The notes below the pieces were generated by a model. It saw only the letters and a list, made by a program, of their open reading frames with translations. It did no database searches and had not been told where the DNA came from. This document shows positions 1-5,921 of a stretch of 17,080 bases of DNA, piece by piece. The number at the start of each line of letters is the position of its first letter. Position 1 is the stretch's first letter. The position numbers and the translations under genes are program-made. Source of the DNA: JBBQKF01 sp964549475 (GTDB lineage Bacteria; Bacillota; Clostridia; Saccharofermentanales; UBA5734); NCBI GenBank assembly GCA_964549475.1, contig CAZJXH010000057.1:1-17080 (forward strand). The letters run 5' to 3'.

Positions 1-449
1 AAATTCTCGCCGTAAACCAGACGGATCGGATTTCCTTTCTCGCGTAAACGCTTCACTGCGGCAGTCACCGCATCGTGTGTGTTGATATGGCGGGGATGCA
101 TGGAGCCGCGCCAATGGGTGATCACCAGATCGACCTTTTCGTCGATGAAATATTGTTCCAGTCTTGCAGAAAACTCTTCCAAAGTCGGCATATTGCTGGA
201 AACATAGCCAAGCCAGATCGTGTCTCCGCCCAGTTTGCTCGCAGCGCGCTTGTTTTGGTTCAACAGTTCATTCAAGTATTCGTCTTTTTCATCCTGTGTC
301 GCATCCGGATTTTCCAGACGGCCCTGGGTCACATGGATATAGGTGCAATGCGCGCCCTGCTTTGCATATTTCAGCATGACCGGCCCCCCTAGTATTTCAG
401 CATCCAGTGAATGGGCGCCGATGCTAACCACTCGTTTTATCACATTCAT
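1..449 (-). CDS. PIG-L/LmbE-like deacetylase, partial (3' end outside the window)
   Basis: About 149 N-terminal residues are present; the gene runs off the left edge. The N-terminus VVSIGAHSLDAEILGG matches the PIG-L/LmbE fold, whose signature is AHPDD(A)E, and a second His-rich segment (WRGSMHPRHINTHDAV, about residues 113-128) fits the family's C-terminal metal-binding His region. Family members remove N-acetyl groups from sugars or thiol conjugates using Zn. Oddly, the signature reads A-H-S-L-D-A-E: His13 and Asp16 (metal ligands by homology) are kept, but the preceding Asp that acts as general base is Leu15. It may therefore be an atypical or inactive member. The start is ATG at 449, preceded by AGGAG at about 459-463. 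The upstream region carries 21-bp tandem repeats. Family call fairly sure; substrate unknown. Confidence 0.75.
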   Translation of the reverse strand, partial: MNVIKRVVSIGAHSLDAEILGGPVMLKYAKQGAHCTYIHVTQGRLENPDATQDEKDEYLNELLNQNKRAASKLGGDTIWLGYVSSNMPTLEEFSARLEQYFIDEKVDLVITHWRGSMHPRHINTHDAVTAAVKRLREKGNPIRLVYGEN

Positions 450-473
450 AACTCTCTCTCCTGATTCATTTTT

Positions 474-552
474 AATAACTTCATAAATTGTTTTATAAAC
501 TCCATAAATTGTTTTTAATGATTTTAAATTTGATAATTTCTTAAATTGTTTT
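474..552. repeat. 21-bp AT-rich repeats, two tandem copies plus one diverged copy
   Basis: Read on the minus strand, 515-495 and 494-474 are back-to-back 21-mers of the form AAAACAATTTATGRAGTTWT(T). A diverged third copy (552-532) overlaps the last codons and stop of the acetyltransferase gene. They fill the gap between that gene and the deacetylase start, so they could affect the deacetylase 5' region or simply be slippage duplications of the acetyltransferase 3' end. No function can be assigned. Confidence 0.7.
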
Positions 553-1479
553 TTTGTAATCCACAAATGTTCGAAAGACCCTCACGTCGTGTCTTTCATA
601 AAATCTCCGGCCCGGCACGTCGGTTGAAACAAAGTACAAATGATAGATCCCGCGTTTTTCCATTTCAAACTGCATCATATCAAATAAAATACCGCCAAGC
701 CCGAAATTCCTGGCCTTCTCACTGACACCGATCGGACCGAACCGCATCGGATTCCCGTCAATCATTCTCATACAGAATCCAACAATATGCTGATCCGCGT
801 CCAAAGCCAGCAGAATGCAATCTTCCGCATGGTTGTTCTGCATGGATATCAATGCATTCCGTTTCCAGCCGCCGCCGAATTCTATTTTTAAGAATTCCAG
901 CAATTCCAGTGCATATTTGTATTCAAAATTGATAAAAGAGAAACCGGCTTCTTCCGCGCTTTTTCGTTTCGCGAATGCGCCCTCGGAAATTGCATATCCA
1001 TGCAGATCCTTGCACATGGAATAACTTTCCTCTCCTGCTGGATAGCCTCGATGATTAAAAAACTGTATCGCATCGGCATAAGCGTCCTTATCAATTCCCG
1101 GGAAGAAATAATTCGGGCTATAAGCTCCAAGTGTCACCGTCTCCGCGCCCATGGATCTCAATTTTTCTTCAGCCAGCTTGACCAAAGCCTCCCCGATCCC
1201 TTTCTTCTGATGATCCGGATCGACAAAAACGACATTGATCCATCCGCGGGTTGGTTCCAGCCCTCTCTCAAGATACGGGAACTTTCTCTTGGTCGCCAGC
1301 AGGAATCCAACCGCATGACCATCTTCTATCGCGGTAAAACAAAGGTCGGTATCAAAATTATCATCAAATAATGCCTGTTTGCGAAATTTGTAAATCGTAA
1401 TCGGATCGGCAAGCAATGTCCTGTTCCATAAATCAACCACTTCATTTTCATACTTCTGAGAATAATTTAGAATTTCCAT
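541..1479 (-). CDS. Tandem-GNAT N-acetyltransferase (two GNAT domains)
   Basis: A 312-residue protein with two GNAT folds in tandem, expected to move an acetyl group from acetyl-CoA to an unidentified amine. The N-terminal domain has the acetyl-CoA pyrophosphate-binding segment VDPDHQKKGIGEAL (about 87-99, Q-x-x-G-x-G). The C-terminal domain (about 185-312) has a weaker version, VSEKARNFGLGG (about 252-263), and the usual late FYERHDV element (293-299). Double-GNAT proteins often keep catalysis in one half only; the N-terminal loop is closer to consensus. The ATG at 1479 was chosen over the in-frame TTG at 1497 because the TTG lies next to the Shine-Dalgarno GGAGG (1491-1495), which correctly precedes the ATG. 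It appears to be a single-gene unit behind the palindromic promoter region at 1545-1616. Confidence 0.85.
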   Translation of the reverse strand: MEILNYSQKYENEVVDLWNRTLLADPITIYKFRKQALFDDNFDTDLCFTAIEDGHAVGFLLATKRKFPYLERGLEPTRGWINVVFVDPDHQKKGIGEALVKLAEEKLRSMGAETVTLGAYSPNYFFPGIDKDAYADAIQFFNHRGYPAGEESYSMCKDLHGYAISEGAFAKRKSAEEAGFSFINFEYKYALELLEFLKIEFGGGWKRNALISMQNNHAEDCILLALDADQHIVGFCMRMIDGNPMRFGPIGVSEKARNFGLGGILFDMMQFEMEKRGIYHLYFVSTDVPGRRFYERHDVRVFRTFVDYKKTI

Positions 1480-1544
1480 GTTTTCTGTTTCCTCCAACCA
1501 ATCATTATTAATGTATCGCTATTAATAAAGTCGTCTTTGTCATG

Positions 1545-1616
1545 ATATTAACATGTTAATATATTAAGTTGATTTGATTATATAATAAGAAGAAAAATTA
1601 TGCAAGCATAATTTTT
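1545..1616 (-). promoter_or_regulatory. Putative promoter and palindromic operators upstream of the double-GNAT gene
   Basis: A perfect TATAAT on the minus strand (1577-1582) is the best -10 candidate; the -35 is weak. Upstream of it, 1593-1616 is a perfect inverted repeat with 11-bp arms (AAAAATTATGC) around a 2-nt centre. Downstream of it, 1545-1562 is a perfect 18-bp palindrome, ATATTAACATGTTAATAT. Palindromes on both sides of a -10 suggest control by a dimeric DNA-binding protein, not identified here. The rest of the gene-less stretch 1480-1820 holds the terminator at 1697-1736 and the inverted repeat at 1748-1819; nothing coding is seen. Confidence 0.5.
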
Positions 1617-1696
1617 ATATTTTTATAATTTTTTATAAGCTTTTTGTAAAAAGAAATCGACGGCATAAAAGCCTTGAAATGTTAATCATGCTTTAC

Positions 1697-1736
1697 GAAA
1701 AAATACCCGTCGAAAAATAGATTCTTTTTCGGCGGG
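1697..1736 (-). terminator. Rho-independent terminator of the DinB-small membrane protein-SDR operon
   Basis: On the minus strand, CCCGCCGAAAAA and TTTTTCGACGGG (1736-1725 and 1717-1706) form a 12-bp stem with one mismatch and a 7-nt loop, followed by TATTTTTTC. It lies 85 bp past the SDR stop, separated from it by the inverted repeat at 1748-1819. Confidence 0.8.
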
Positions 1737-1747
1737 TGGGACATGGG

Positions 1748-1819
1748 TGAAATATGGGGACGGTTCTTATGTTGCATTATATTTCGTTTATGCAACATAA
1801 GAACCGTCCCCATATTTCA
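1748..1819. repeat. Perfect 30-bp inverted repeat (GGGGACGGTTC... / ...GAACCGTCCCC family)
   Basis: Arms 1748-1777 and 1790-1819 are exact reverse complements (30 of 30) around a 12-nt loop. The inner motif is GGGGACGGTTCTTATG. The right arm ends 1 bp before the SDR stop codon. There is no T-tract on either side, so it is not a classic terminator. Palindromes of this type recur between genes in many Bacillota and resemble REP-type elements moved by IS200/IS605-like or RAYT transposases; that assignment is from general knowledge. A degenerate relative appears at 7816-7868. Confidence 0.85.
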
Positions 1820-1820
1820 T

Positions 1821-3023
1821 TTACAAATGAGTAAGCAGCAACTCTATGTCACTGATCCAGCCTTGAATGACCGTTGTGTTTTCTGCAAGTTTGCTTTTGT
1901 CCTTTTCATATCCCTGCATCATTTTTAATTGATGCTTCCAATAGTTGCAAAGTCTGCAAAATAAATCATATTCCGCTTTGAGTGCAGTAATATCCAGCGG
2001 TGACTGCTGAAGCATTCTATTTAGCTTTTCGCTTGCCTGATCAGCGGGTATTCCCATGGACTTTTTAAAATCTCTGAAAACCCACTGGCGTTCAAAGACA
2101 TTCATGCCTTGCCATCCGGTGTATTGCTGTTCAAACGTTTTTTGTATTTTTAAAAATATATTCTCTACTATACAAATGTCATCTGTTGTCAATTTAATTC
2201 CGGTTTCATCGTTCGAAACCTTATTTTCAAGTAGCATGCCATAGTCCGTCAGCACTTGAATACTTCCGATTTCAAGGCCGTGATACTTCTTGGGATTCAC
2301 CACAGACAATGCAAACCCGATTCCCGCGTTTTCTACGTCTAAAATGTGCTGGCTGTTCATTTCATAAAATGCATCTGTACTCATGCCCATGCTTTCTGCA
2401 ACGATTTCAATCGCATTCATCGCGGTCTCTGTCTTGACAAGGCCTGGCCCGATTGTAAAAGCGTATATGCCGCTTCCTTCGAGTTCCATCGCCAATGTGC
2501 TGCTTAATTCCACCTGAGCGGTTTTGAAAACCTCGTATGCTCCCATGTAAGGCGAAGCGCCGGACGAAGAGACAAAAACCAGGACACCGCTTTTGCGTTC
2601 CTTCATTTTTGGCAGGAACATCTGTGCCAGCAATAAAGGCGCCTTGAGATTCACCGCATAGCTCTTATCCCAGAATCCGATATCGACATCGTCAACAGCG
2701 CCCATTTTAGTAATAGTGGCATTATTCATAATCACATCGGGACAGCCGAAATTCTTCAAAATAAAGTCGACCATTACATAAAGCTGCTTTTCGTCAGATA
2801 AATCGATTTCGTAGAATGTTGCAGGGTTATCGATAAAGGTGCTGTTGATATGGCTTTCCGCAAATAAGCCCTTATCGCGATTGATTTCTGCGATGATGAT
2901 TTTCGCTCCCATATAGGCAAATGCTTTAGCTGCTTCATATCCGATCCCGCCGCCCGCTCCGGTCAAGAGGATTATCTTTCCTTTTAAAGTATTCTTCAGT
3001 TCCGGTTTACTATCAATATGCAT
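1821..3023 (-). CDS. Short-chain dehydrogenase/reductase with a long C-terminal extension
   Basis: 400 residues. Residues about 15-200 are a classical SDR: the NAD(P)-binding TGAGGGIG (21-28), an acidic IDLS (73-76), NNA (100-102), active-site Ser in VSSSG (151-155), Y163-x-x-x-K167, and the PG loop at 193-194. It should oxidise or reduce a hydroxyl/carbonyl using NAD(P)(H). Residues from about 210 to 400 extend well past the usual 250-residue SDR and match nothing I recognise; that part has several aromatic and charged helical stretches and could bind substrate or partner. Start ATG 3023 has AAAGG upstream. It lies 11 bp after the small membrane protein gene, so the two are likely co-transcribed. 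Substrate unknown. Confidence 0.85.
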   Translation of the reverse strand: MHIDSKPELKNTLKGKIILLTGAGGGIGYEAAKAFAYMGAKIIIAEINRDKGLFAESHINSTFIDNPATFYEIDLSDEKQLYVMVDFILKNFGCPDVIMNNATITKMGAVDDVDIGFWDKSYAVNLKAPLLLAQMFLPKMKERKSGVLVFVSSSGASPYMGAYEVFKTAQVELSSTLAMELEGSGIYAFTIGPGLVKTETAMNAIEIVAESMGMSTDAFYEMNSQHILDVENAGIGFALSVVNPKKYHGLEIGSIQVLTDYGMLLENKVSNDETGIKLTTDDICIVENIFLKIQKTFEQQYTGWQGMNVFERQWVFRDFKKSMGIPADQASEKLNRMLQQSPLDITALKAEYDLFCRLCNYWKHQLKMMQGYEKDKSKLAENTTVIQGWISDIELLLTHL

Positions 3024-3034
3024 ATCATGCCTTT

Positions 3035-3328
3035 CTATTTCTTGCTTCTATTTTTATTATTGTCAAGACTTGTGCCGATTGCCACACCCAGGCATAAGCC
3101 GATGCTGATACCCATTGTCATGTTTTTAAAAATAAAATTGCCCAATGTAATGCCTAGAACAAGACCTAAGGATATTCCCAGCGCAGTATAATTTGTGCCG
3201 CTCTCTTTTTCACTTTTCTTTTCATCAGGTGTCACTTTTGGAATTTCGTCTGGTGTTGCTTTTGAAATTTCATCCGTTGTTATGTCTGGAATTTCATCTG
3301 CAGGTTTGTTTTTATTATTTTCATTCAT
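3035..3328 (-). CDS. Small Gly-rich double-spanning membrane protein with octapeptide repeats
   Basis: 97 residues, no recognised family. The N-terminal third holds three imperfect 8-residue repeats (DEIPDITT, DEISKATP, DEIPKVTP) followed by a short charged linker. The C-terminal half has two similar hydrophobic segments, GISLGLVLGITLG and GISIGLCLGVAIG, each with glycine every third or fourth residue, separated by a short FKNMTM turn; this suggests a Gly-zipper hairpin made by internal duplication. The end is basic (NNKNRSKK), compatible with a cytoplasmic tail. ATG 3328 is chosen because GGAGGA (3341-3346) is its ribosome binding site and overlaps the alternative in-frame TTG at 3346. It lies 11 bp ahead of the SDR gene and 65 bp after the DinB-like gene, suggesting one operon. 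Confidence 0.7.
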   Translation of the reverse strand: MNENNKNKPADEIPDITTDEISKATPDEIPKVTPDEKKSEKESGTNYTALGISLGLVLGITLGNFIFKNMTMGISIGLCLGVAIGTSLDNNKNRSKK

Positions 3329-3393
3329 GTAAATATTGTCCTCCAAAATTTACTTAGGATGGTAGATATGCTATGACCGAGCAGGATATAAAT

Positions 3394-4101
3394 CTATTGT
3401 GTCCGATACGGGGAAAATGTCTTCCTTGTGCGGATCTTCTCTTTCCATTTATAGCAATCATTCAAATGCAGCGTCTGGTGTCTGGTAATCGGCATCAGGA
3501 TAATCCCCGCCACATCTTTTTTGCCCCAGAAATCAAGCAGCCAGACCGAATCCTTCTGTTCTGTGACCCCGCCTTCTGTCAAGATTCTTGCGATACTGCC
3601 AGGTTCAACTTTTCTCTTCATATCGTTGCTGTGCAGATGCTGCAATATTTCCCGGCTCCTCTTCCCGACCGCATTTCTGTATTGGATCAATTCGTTTGCA
3701 CAGATTTCTTTACTGAATTCCATTATCTCCTCATCCGACATGGAATTCCCGGTATCGGTTGTTGAAATATGTAGTCTCTGTTTCCACGAATCGTTGAAAA
3801 CCTGCGAGCTGTTGCAGACAAGAATATTCATTGTCAGATCTTCTATTCTCGCAATATGCCAGACCGCCCATGCAATTGTCTCATCTTTATTTGTCGGCAT
3901 AATGGAAAACTCGTTTTGCTGCAAGTCGTCAAAAAGCGAATTAATCGCGTTTTTATTTTTACAATTGCTTCCTTCCATTGTATGCAATTCACTGTGTAAG
4001 CTTAATATTATGCCGATCGCTTCCGAAAAACAATCTTCTTTTCGAATGATCTGGCTTAGCTGTTTATGACGTGCGCTCCAGTCTGATGGTACAATGTTCA
4101 T
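3394..4101 (-). CDS. DinB/YfiT-like putative metal-dependent protein
   Basis: 235 residues. It fits the DinB-like four-helix-bundle superfamily, whose members bind a divalent metal through three histidines: H82 in WHIARIED and H208-x-x-x-H212 in RHQTLHLND are spaced as expected for that triad. The superfamily includes bacillithiol S-transferases and mycothiol-dependent isomerases, so a thiol-transfer or hydrolase role is possible, but the substrate cannot be read from sequence. The C-terminal segment (WLLDFWGKKDVAGIILMPITRHQTLHLN) is typical. ATG 4101 has AAAGGAAG about 9 nt upstream. It is first in a probable three-gene operon with the small membrane protein and the SDR. Confidence 0.65.
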   Translation of the reverse strand: MNIVPSDWSARHKQLSQIIRKEDCFSEAIGIILSLHSELHTMEGSNCKNKNAINSLFDDLQQNEFSIMPTNKDETIAWAVWHIARIEDLTMNILVCNSSQVFNDSWKQRLHISTTDTGNSMSDEEIMEFSKEICANELIQYRNAVGKRSREILQHLHSNDMKRKVEPGSIARILTEGGVTEQKDSVWLLDFWGKKDVAGIILMPITRHQTLHLNDCYKWKEKIRTRKTFSPYRTQ

Positions 4102-4197
4102 CTGGTTTGCTTCCTTTCTGAGATATGGATTTATTCGTCAGATAATCAATACGGTTTTCTCCAGGATAAAGGGATCGGTGTTTACCTTCCGGTAGTT

Positions 4198-4226
4198 GTA
4201 TCATAAACTTAAAAGTGTTTTATCAA
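4198..4226 (-). promoter_or_regulatory. Putative promoter of the DinB-like gene
   Basis: Minus-strand TTGATA (4226-4221) and TGATAC (4203-4198) are separated by exactly 17 bp. It is about 95 bp before the DinB-like start codon. Two near-identical ATCATGCG motifs lie further upstream (about 4236-4280) and might be protein-binding sites. Confidence 0.4.
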
Positions 4227-4288
4227 ACAAGAAAAAGCGCATGATTCGAATTAGATTCAAAGATCGAAACGCATGATCCGCATTAAAA

Positions 4289-4921
4289 TCATTGGATGAA
4301 ATTCGTCGATATTGCAGGTTCTTTTTCGGGGAATGCCACTCCCGCTTTTATTCCGGCTTCTTTGCATTTCAGAAACCATGCCATGTTATTCCCCAACGTG
4401 CGCATGATCTGTAAACCTTCCAGGTCTTTGGCAACATCCGCCGGTGTGAAACCGTGCACCATGTTCCAGTATTTTGATGCAATGACAGGCATCTCCGAAA
4501 TGGTGAAATATTTATTCAACTGATCCAGTGCGGCGGTTGTCCCGGCTCTTCTTGCTGAAACCACAGCCGCGGCAGGTTTCAGATAGAAAGACCTTTTACC
4601 CGAGCATAAATCCGCAAAAAACACTCTGTCCATAAAAGAGGTCATGGCGCCGCACGCAGAAGCGTAATGAACAGGCGACCCAAATACAAAGCCGTCCGCA
4701 TTTCTTGCCATTTCAAGGAAAATATTGACACTGTCGCTGAACACGCAGTGTCCTGTTTTTAAGCAATTGCCGCAGTCGATGCACCCTGATAGCGGTTTCG
4801 TGCCGATATGAAAAATCTCTGTTTCAATTTCATTGGTATTCAGCGCTTTTGACACTTCTTCCAGTGCGGTAAATGTGCATCCGTGCACATGAGGGCTTCC
4901 GTTTACTAACAATACTTTCAT
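4289..4921 (-). CDS. NAD(P)H-dependent FMN reductase / iron-sulfur flavoprotein-like
   Basis: 210 residues with a flavodoxin-like fold. The N-terminus MKVLLVNGSPHVHGCT (1-16) is the FMN phosphate-binding loop, and GSPVHYAS (80-87) is the second flavin-contacting loop. Between them is a compact cysteine cluster, C47-x2-C50-x2-C53-x5-C59, the pattern that holds a 4Fe-4S cluster in archaeal and clostridial iron-sulfur flavoproteins (Isf). The likely role is electron transfer or reduction of quinones, oxygen species or nitro-compounds. Start ATG 4921 has a near-perfect AGGAGG about 6 nt upstream. It follows the PNPOx-like gene by 107 bp on the same strand. Whether the cluster is really assembled cannot be told from sequence. 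Confidence 0.8.
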   Translation of the reverse strand: MKVLLVNGSPHVHGCTFTALEEVSKALNTNEIETEIFHIGTKPLSGCIDCGNCLKTGHCVFSDSVNIFLEMARNADGFVFGSPVHYASACGAMTSFMDRVFFADLCSGKRSFYLKPAAAVVSARRAGTTAALDQLNKYFTISEMPVIASKYWNMVHGFTPADVAKDLEGLQIMRTLGNNMAWFLKCKEAGIKAGVAFPEKEPAISTNFIQ

Positions 4922-5028
4922 AGATTCCTCCTGAGGTTCACTGTTTAATGTTTAATGCCGATTTATTACTAATGCATTTATCAAATTCACTTTATAGCAA
5001 ATGACTCAAATATTCAACCTGTATTTCT

Positions 5029-5508
5029 TTATGCCTTGATGTACTCTTTGGCTTCCTTTCCAGTGATATGCTCGATGTCAATTGCGATAATGTAAGCTTG
5101 CATGCATCCGGCTATTTCGTTATGTTTGGCTTCTTCCGGCTGATCTCCTGAATATTTTTCAACGAAAGCCTTAAAAGCTTCCAGCTGTTCATCCCCTTCG
5201 ACAATTCTTGCCTTGCCAAAAGCAATAATGCTGCGGAAATAAGAGGTATATTTTTCACTTGCTATCGTATCTTCATCTATTACTGAAAAAGATACCTTTG
5301 GGTTCTTCGCAATAGCATCGATTTTATGTCCAGCTTTTGCAGAATGAAAATAGATTTTGTTATTGAAGTAGACATAGCTAAGTGGAACTGCATAAGGATA
5401 CCCCTCATCCCCGAAGCATGCCAGAACACCATTGGTGCATCGGTCCATGACCGCTATGGTGTCTTCCCTGGATAATAATTGCTTGCCTCTTCTCATTTCC
5501 CTAAACAT
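5029..5508 (-). CDS. Pyridoxamine 5'-phosphate oxidase-like FMN-binding protein (NimA-like)
   Basis: 159 residues with the split-barrel PNPOx fold. The N-terminus MFREMRRGKQLLSREDTIAVMDRCTNGVLA and the following GYPYAVPLSYVY and KIYFHSAKAGHKIDAI are characteristic of the clostridial pyridoxamine-phosphate-oxidase/NimA group, in which a homodimer binds FMN or a related flavin. Some NimA relatives reduce nitroimidazoles, but resistance cannot be inferred here. The length is typical for the group. Start ATG 5508 has GGAGGAAAT about 7 nt upstream. Together with the adjacent Isf-like flavoprotein it forms a small redox pair on the same strand. Confidence 0.82.
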   Translation of the reverse strand: MFREMRRGKQLLSREDTIAVMDRCTNGVLACFGDEGYPYAVPLSYVYFNNKIYFHSAKAGHKIDAIAKNPKVSFSVIDEDTIASEKYTSYFRSIIAFGKARIVEGDEQLEAFKAFVEKYSGDQPEEAKHNEIAGCMQAYIIAIDIEHITGKEAKEYIKA

Positions 5509-5576
5509 TAGCTATTTCCTCCATTCATCTGTACAGAATAACATCCTTATCCCCATCATACTATGTTTTGACATAT

Positions 5577-5620
5577 AAAAAAAGGCACAAATTCCTCTTG
5601 GCGGAATAGTATGTCTTTTT
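5577..5620 (-). terminator. Terminator-like hairpin in the 5509-5921 gap
   Basis: ATTCC (5591-5595) pairs with GGAAT (5603-5607), with a weaker outer stem AAAGGCA/TGTCTTT; a run of seven T follows on the minus strand. It could end transcription arriving from the lasso cyclase gene. The same gap (5509-5921, 413 bp) holds the truncated hydrolase copy (5807-5921) and a short repeat at 5681-5707; no other gene is seen. Confidence 0.45.
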
Positions 5621-5680
5621 GATGCGACGACATGAGTTTAAAGAAATCAAATACTCAATCCATATTTGAAATAATAAACT

Positions 5681-5707
5681 GGCACTTCGTACTAATTGCT
5701 TATTCTG
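5681..5707. repeat. Copy of the sequence found 3' of tRNA-Leu
   Basis: 27 bp matching 12512-12538 at 23 positions, in the same orientation, including an exact AATTGCTTATTCTG. At the tRNA locus the sequence forms half of the terminator hairpin; here the hairpin is degenerate and no tRNA is present. Confidence 0.5.
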
Positions 5708-5806
5708 CATGTTGTCAGCTAAATAAAGATGCAATTTGAATTATGTAGTTCTTTTTTAAATCTGTTGTTTGTTTGAAATAAGTCACTGTCCGCCTATATT
5801 AGAACA

Positions 5807-5921
5807 GTTAATCCATTCAATGATTTCTCTGTTGATTTCTTCTGCAATTTCGTGATTGATTCCATGGCCAACATCATCATAGAATTTAACATGCATCTTT
5901 TCAGATTCAATGGCTTCTATC
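5807..5921 (-). pseudogene. Truncated duplicate of the alpha/beta hydrolase 3' end
   Basis: 5807-5910 is identical over 104 bp to 8223-8326, the last part of the intact hydrolase gene. It encodes residues from about S260 to N292 (ESEKMHVKFYDD, VGHGINHE, EEINREIIEWIN), including the catalytic His region. A few codons upstream (IEAIE versus AEALE) are similar but not identical, so the copy seems to continue briefly as a diverged relative before meeting the cyclase stop codon at 5922. Past the WIN codons it reads into unrelated sequence and a stop. No start codon or ribosome binding site serves it. It is best explained as a recombination or duplication scar. Confidence 0.85.

Noticed and set aside
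474..552. CRISPR array
   Set aside because: Two adjacent repeats without spacers and one diverged copy; no cas genes.
1480..1497. TTG start for the double-GNAT protein
   Set aside because: The TTG overlaps the Shine-Dalgarno sequence that serves the ATG at 1479.
3521..4069. Plus-strand open frame of 182 codons opposite the DinB-like gene
   Set aside because: Composition is a mirror of the opposite coding strand, Ser/Cys-rich, with no start signal; the minus-strand protein has conserved His residues.
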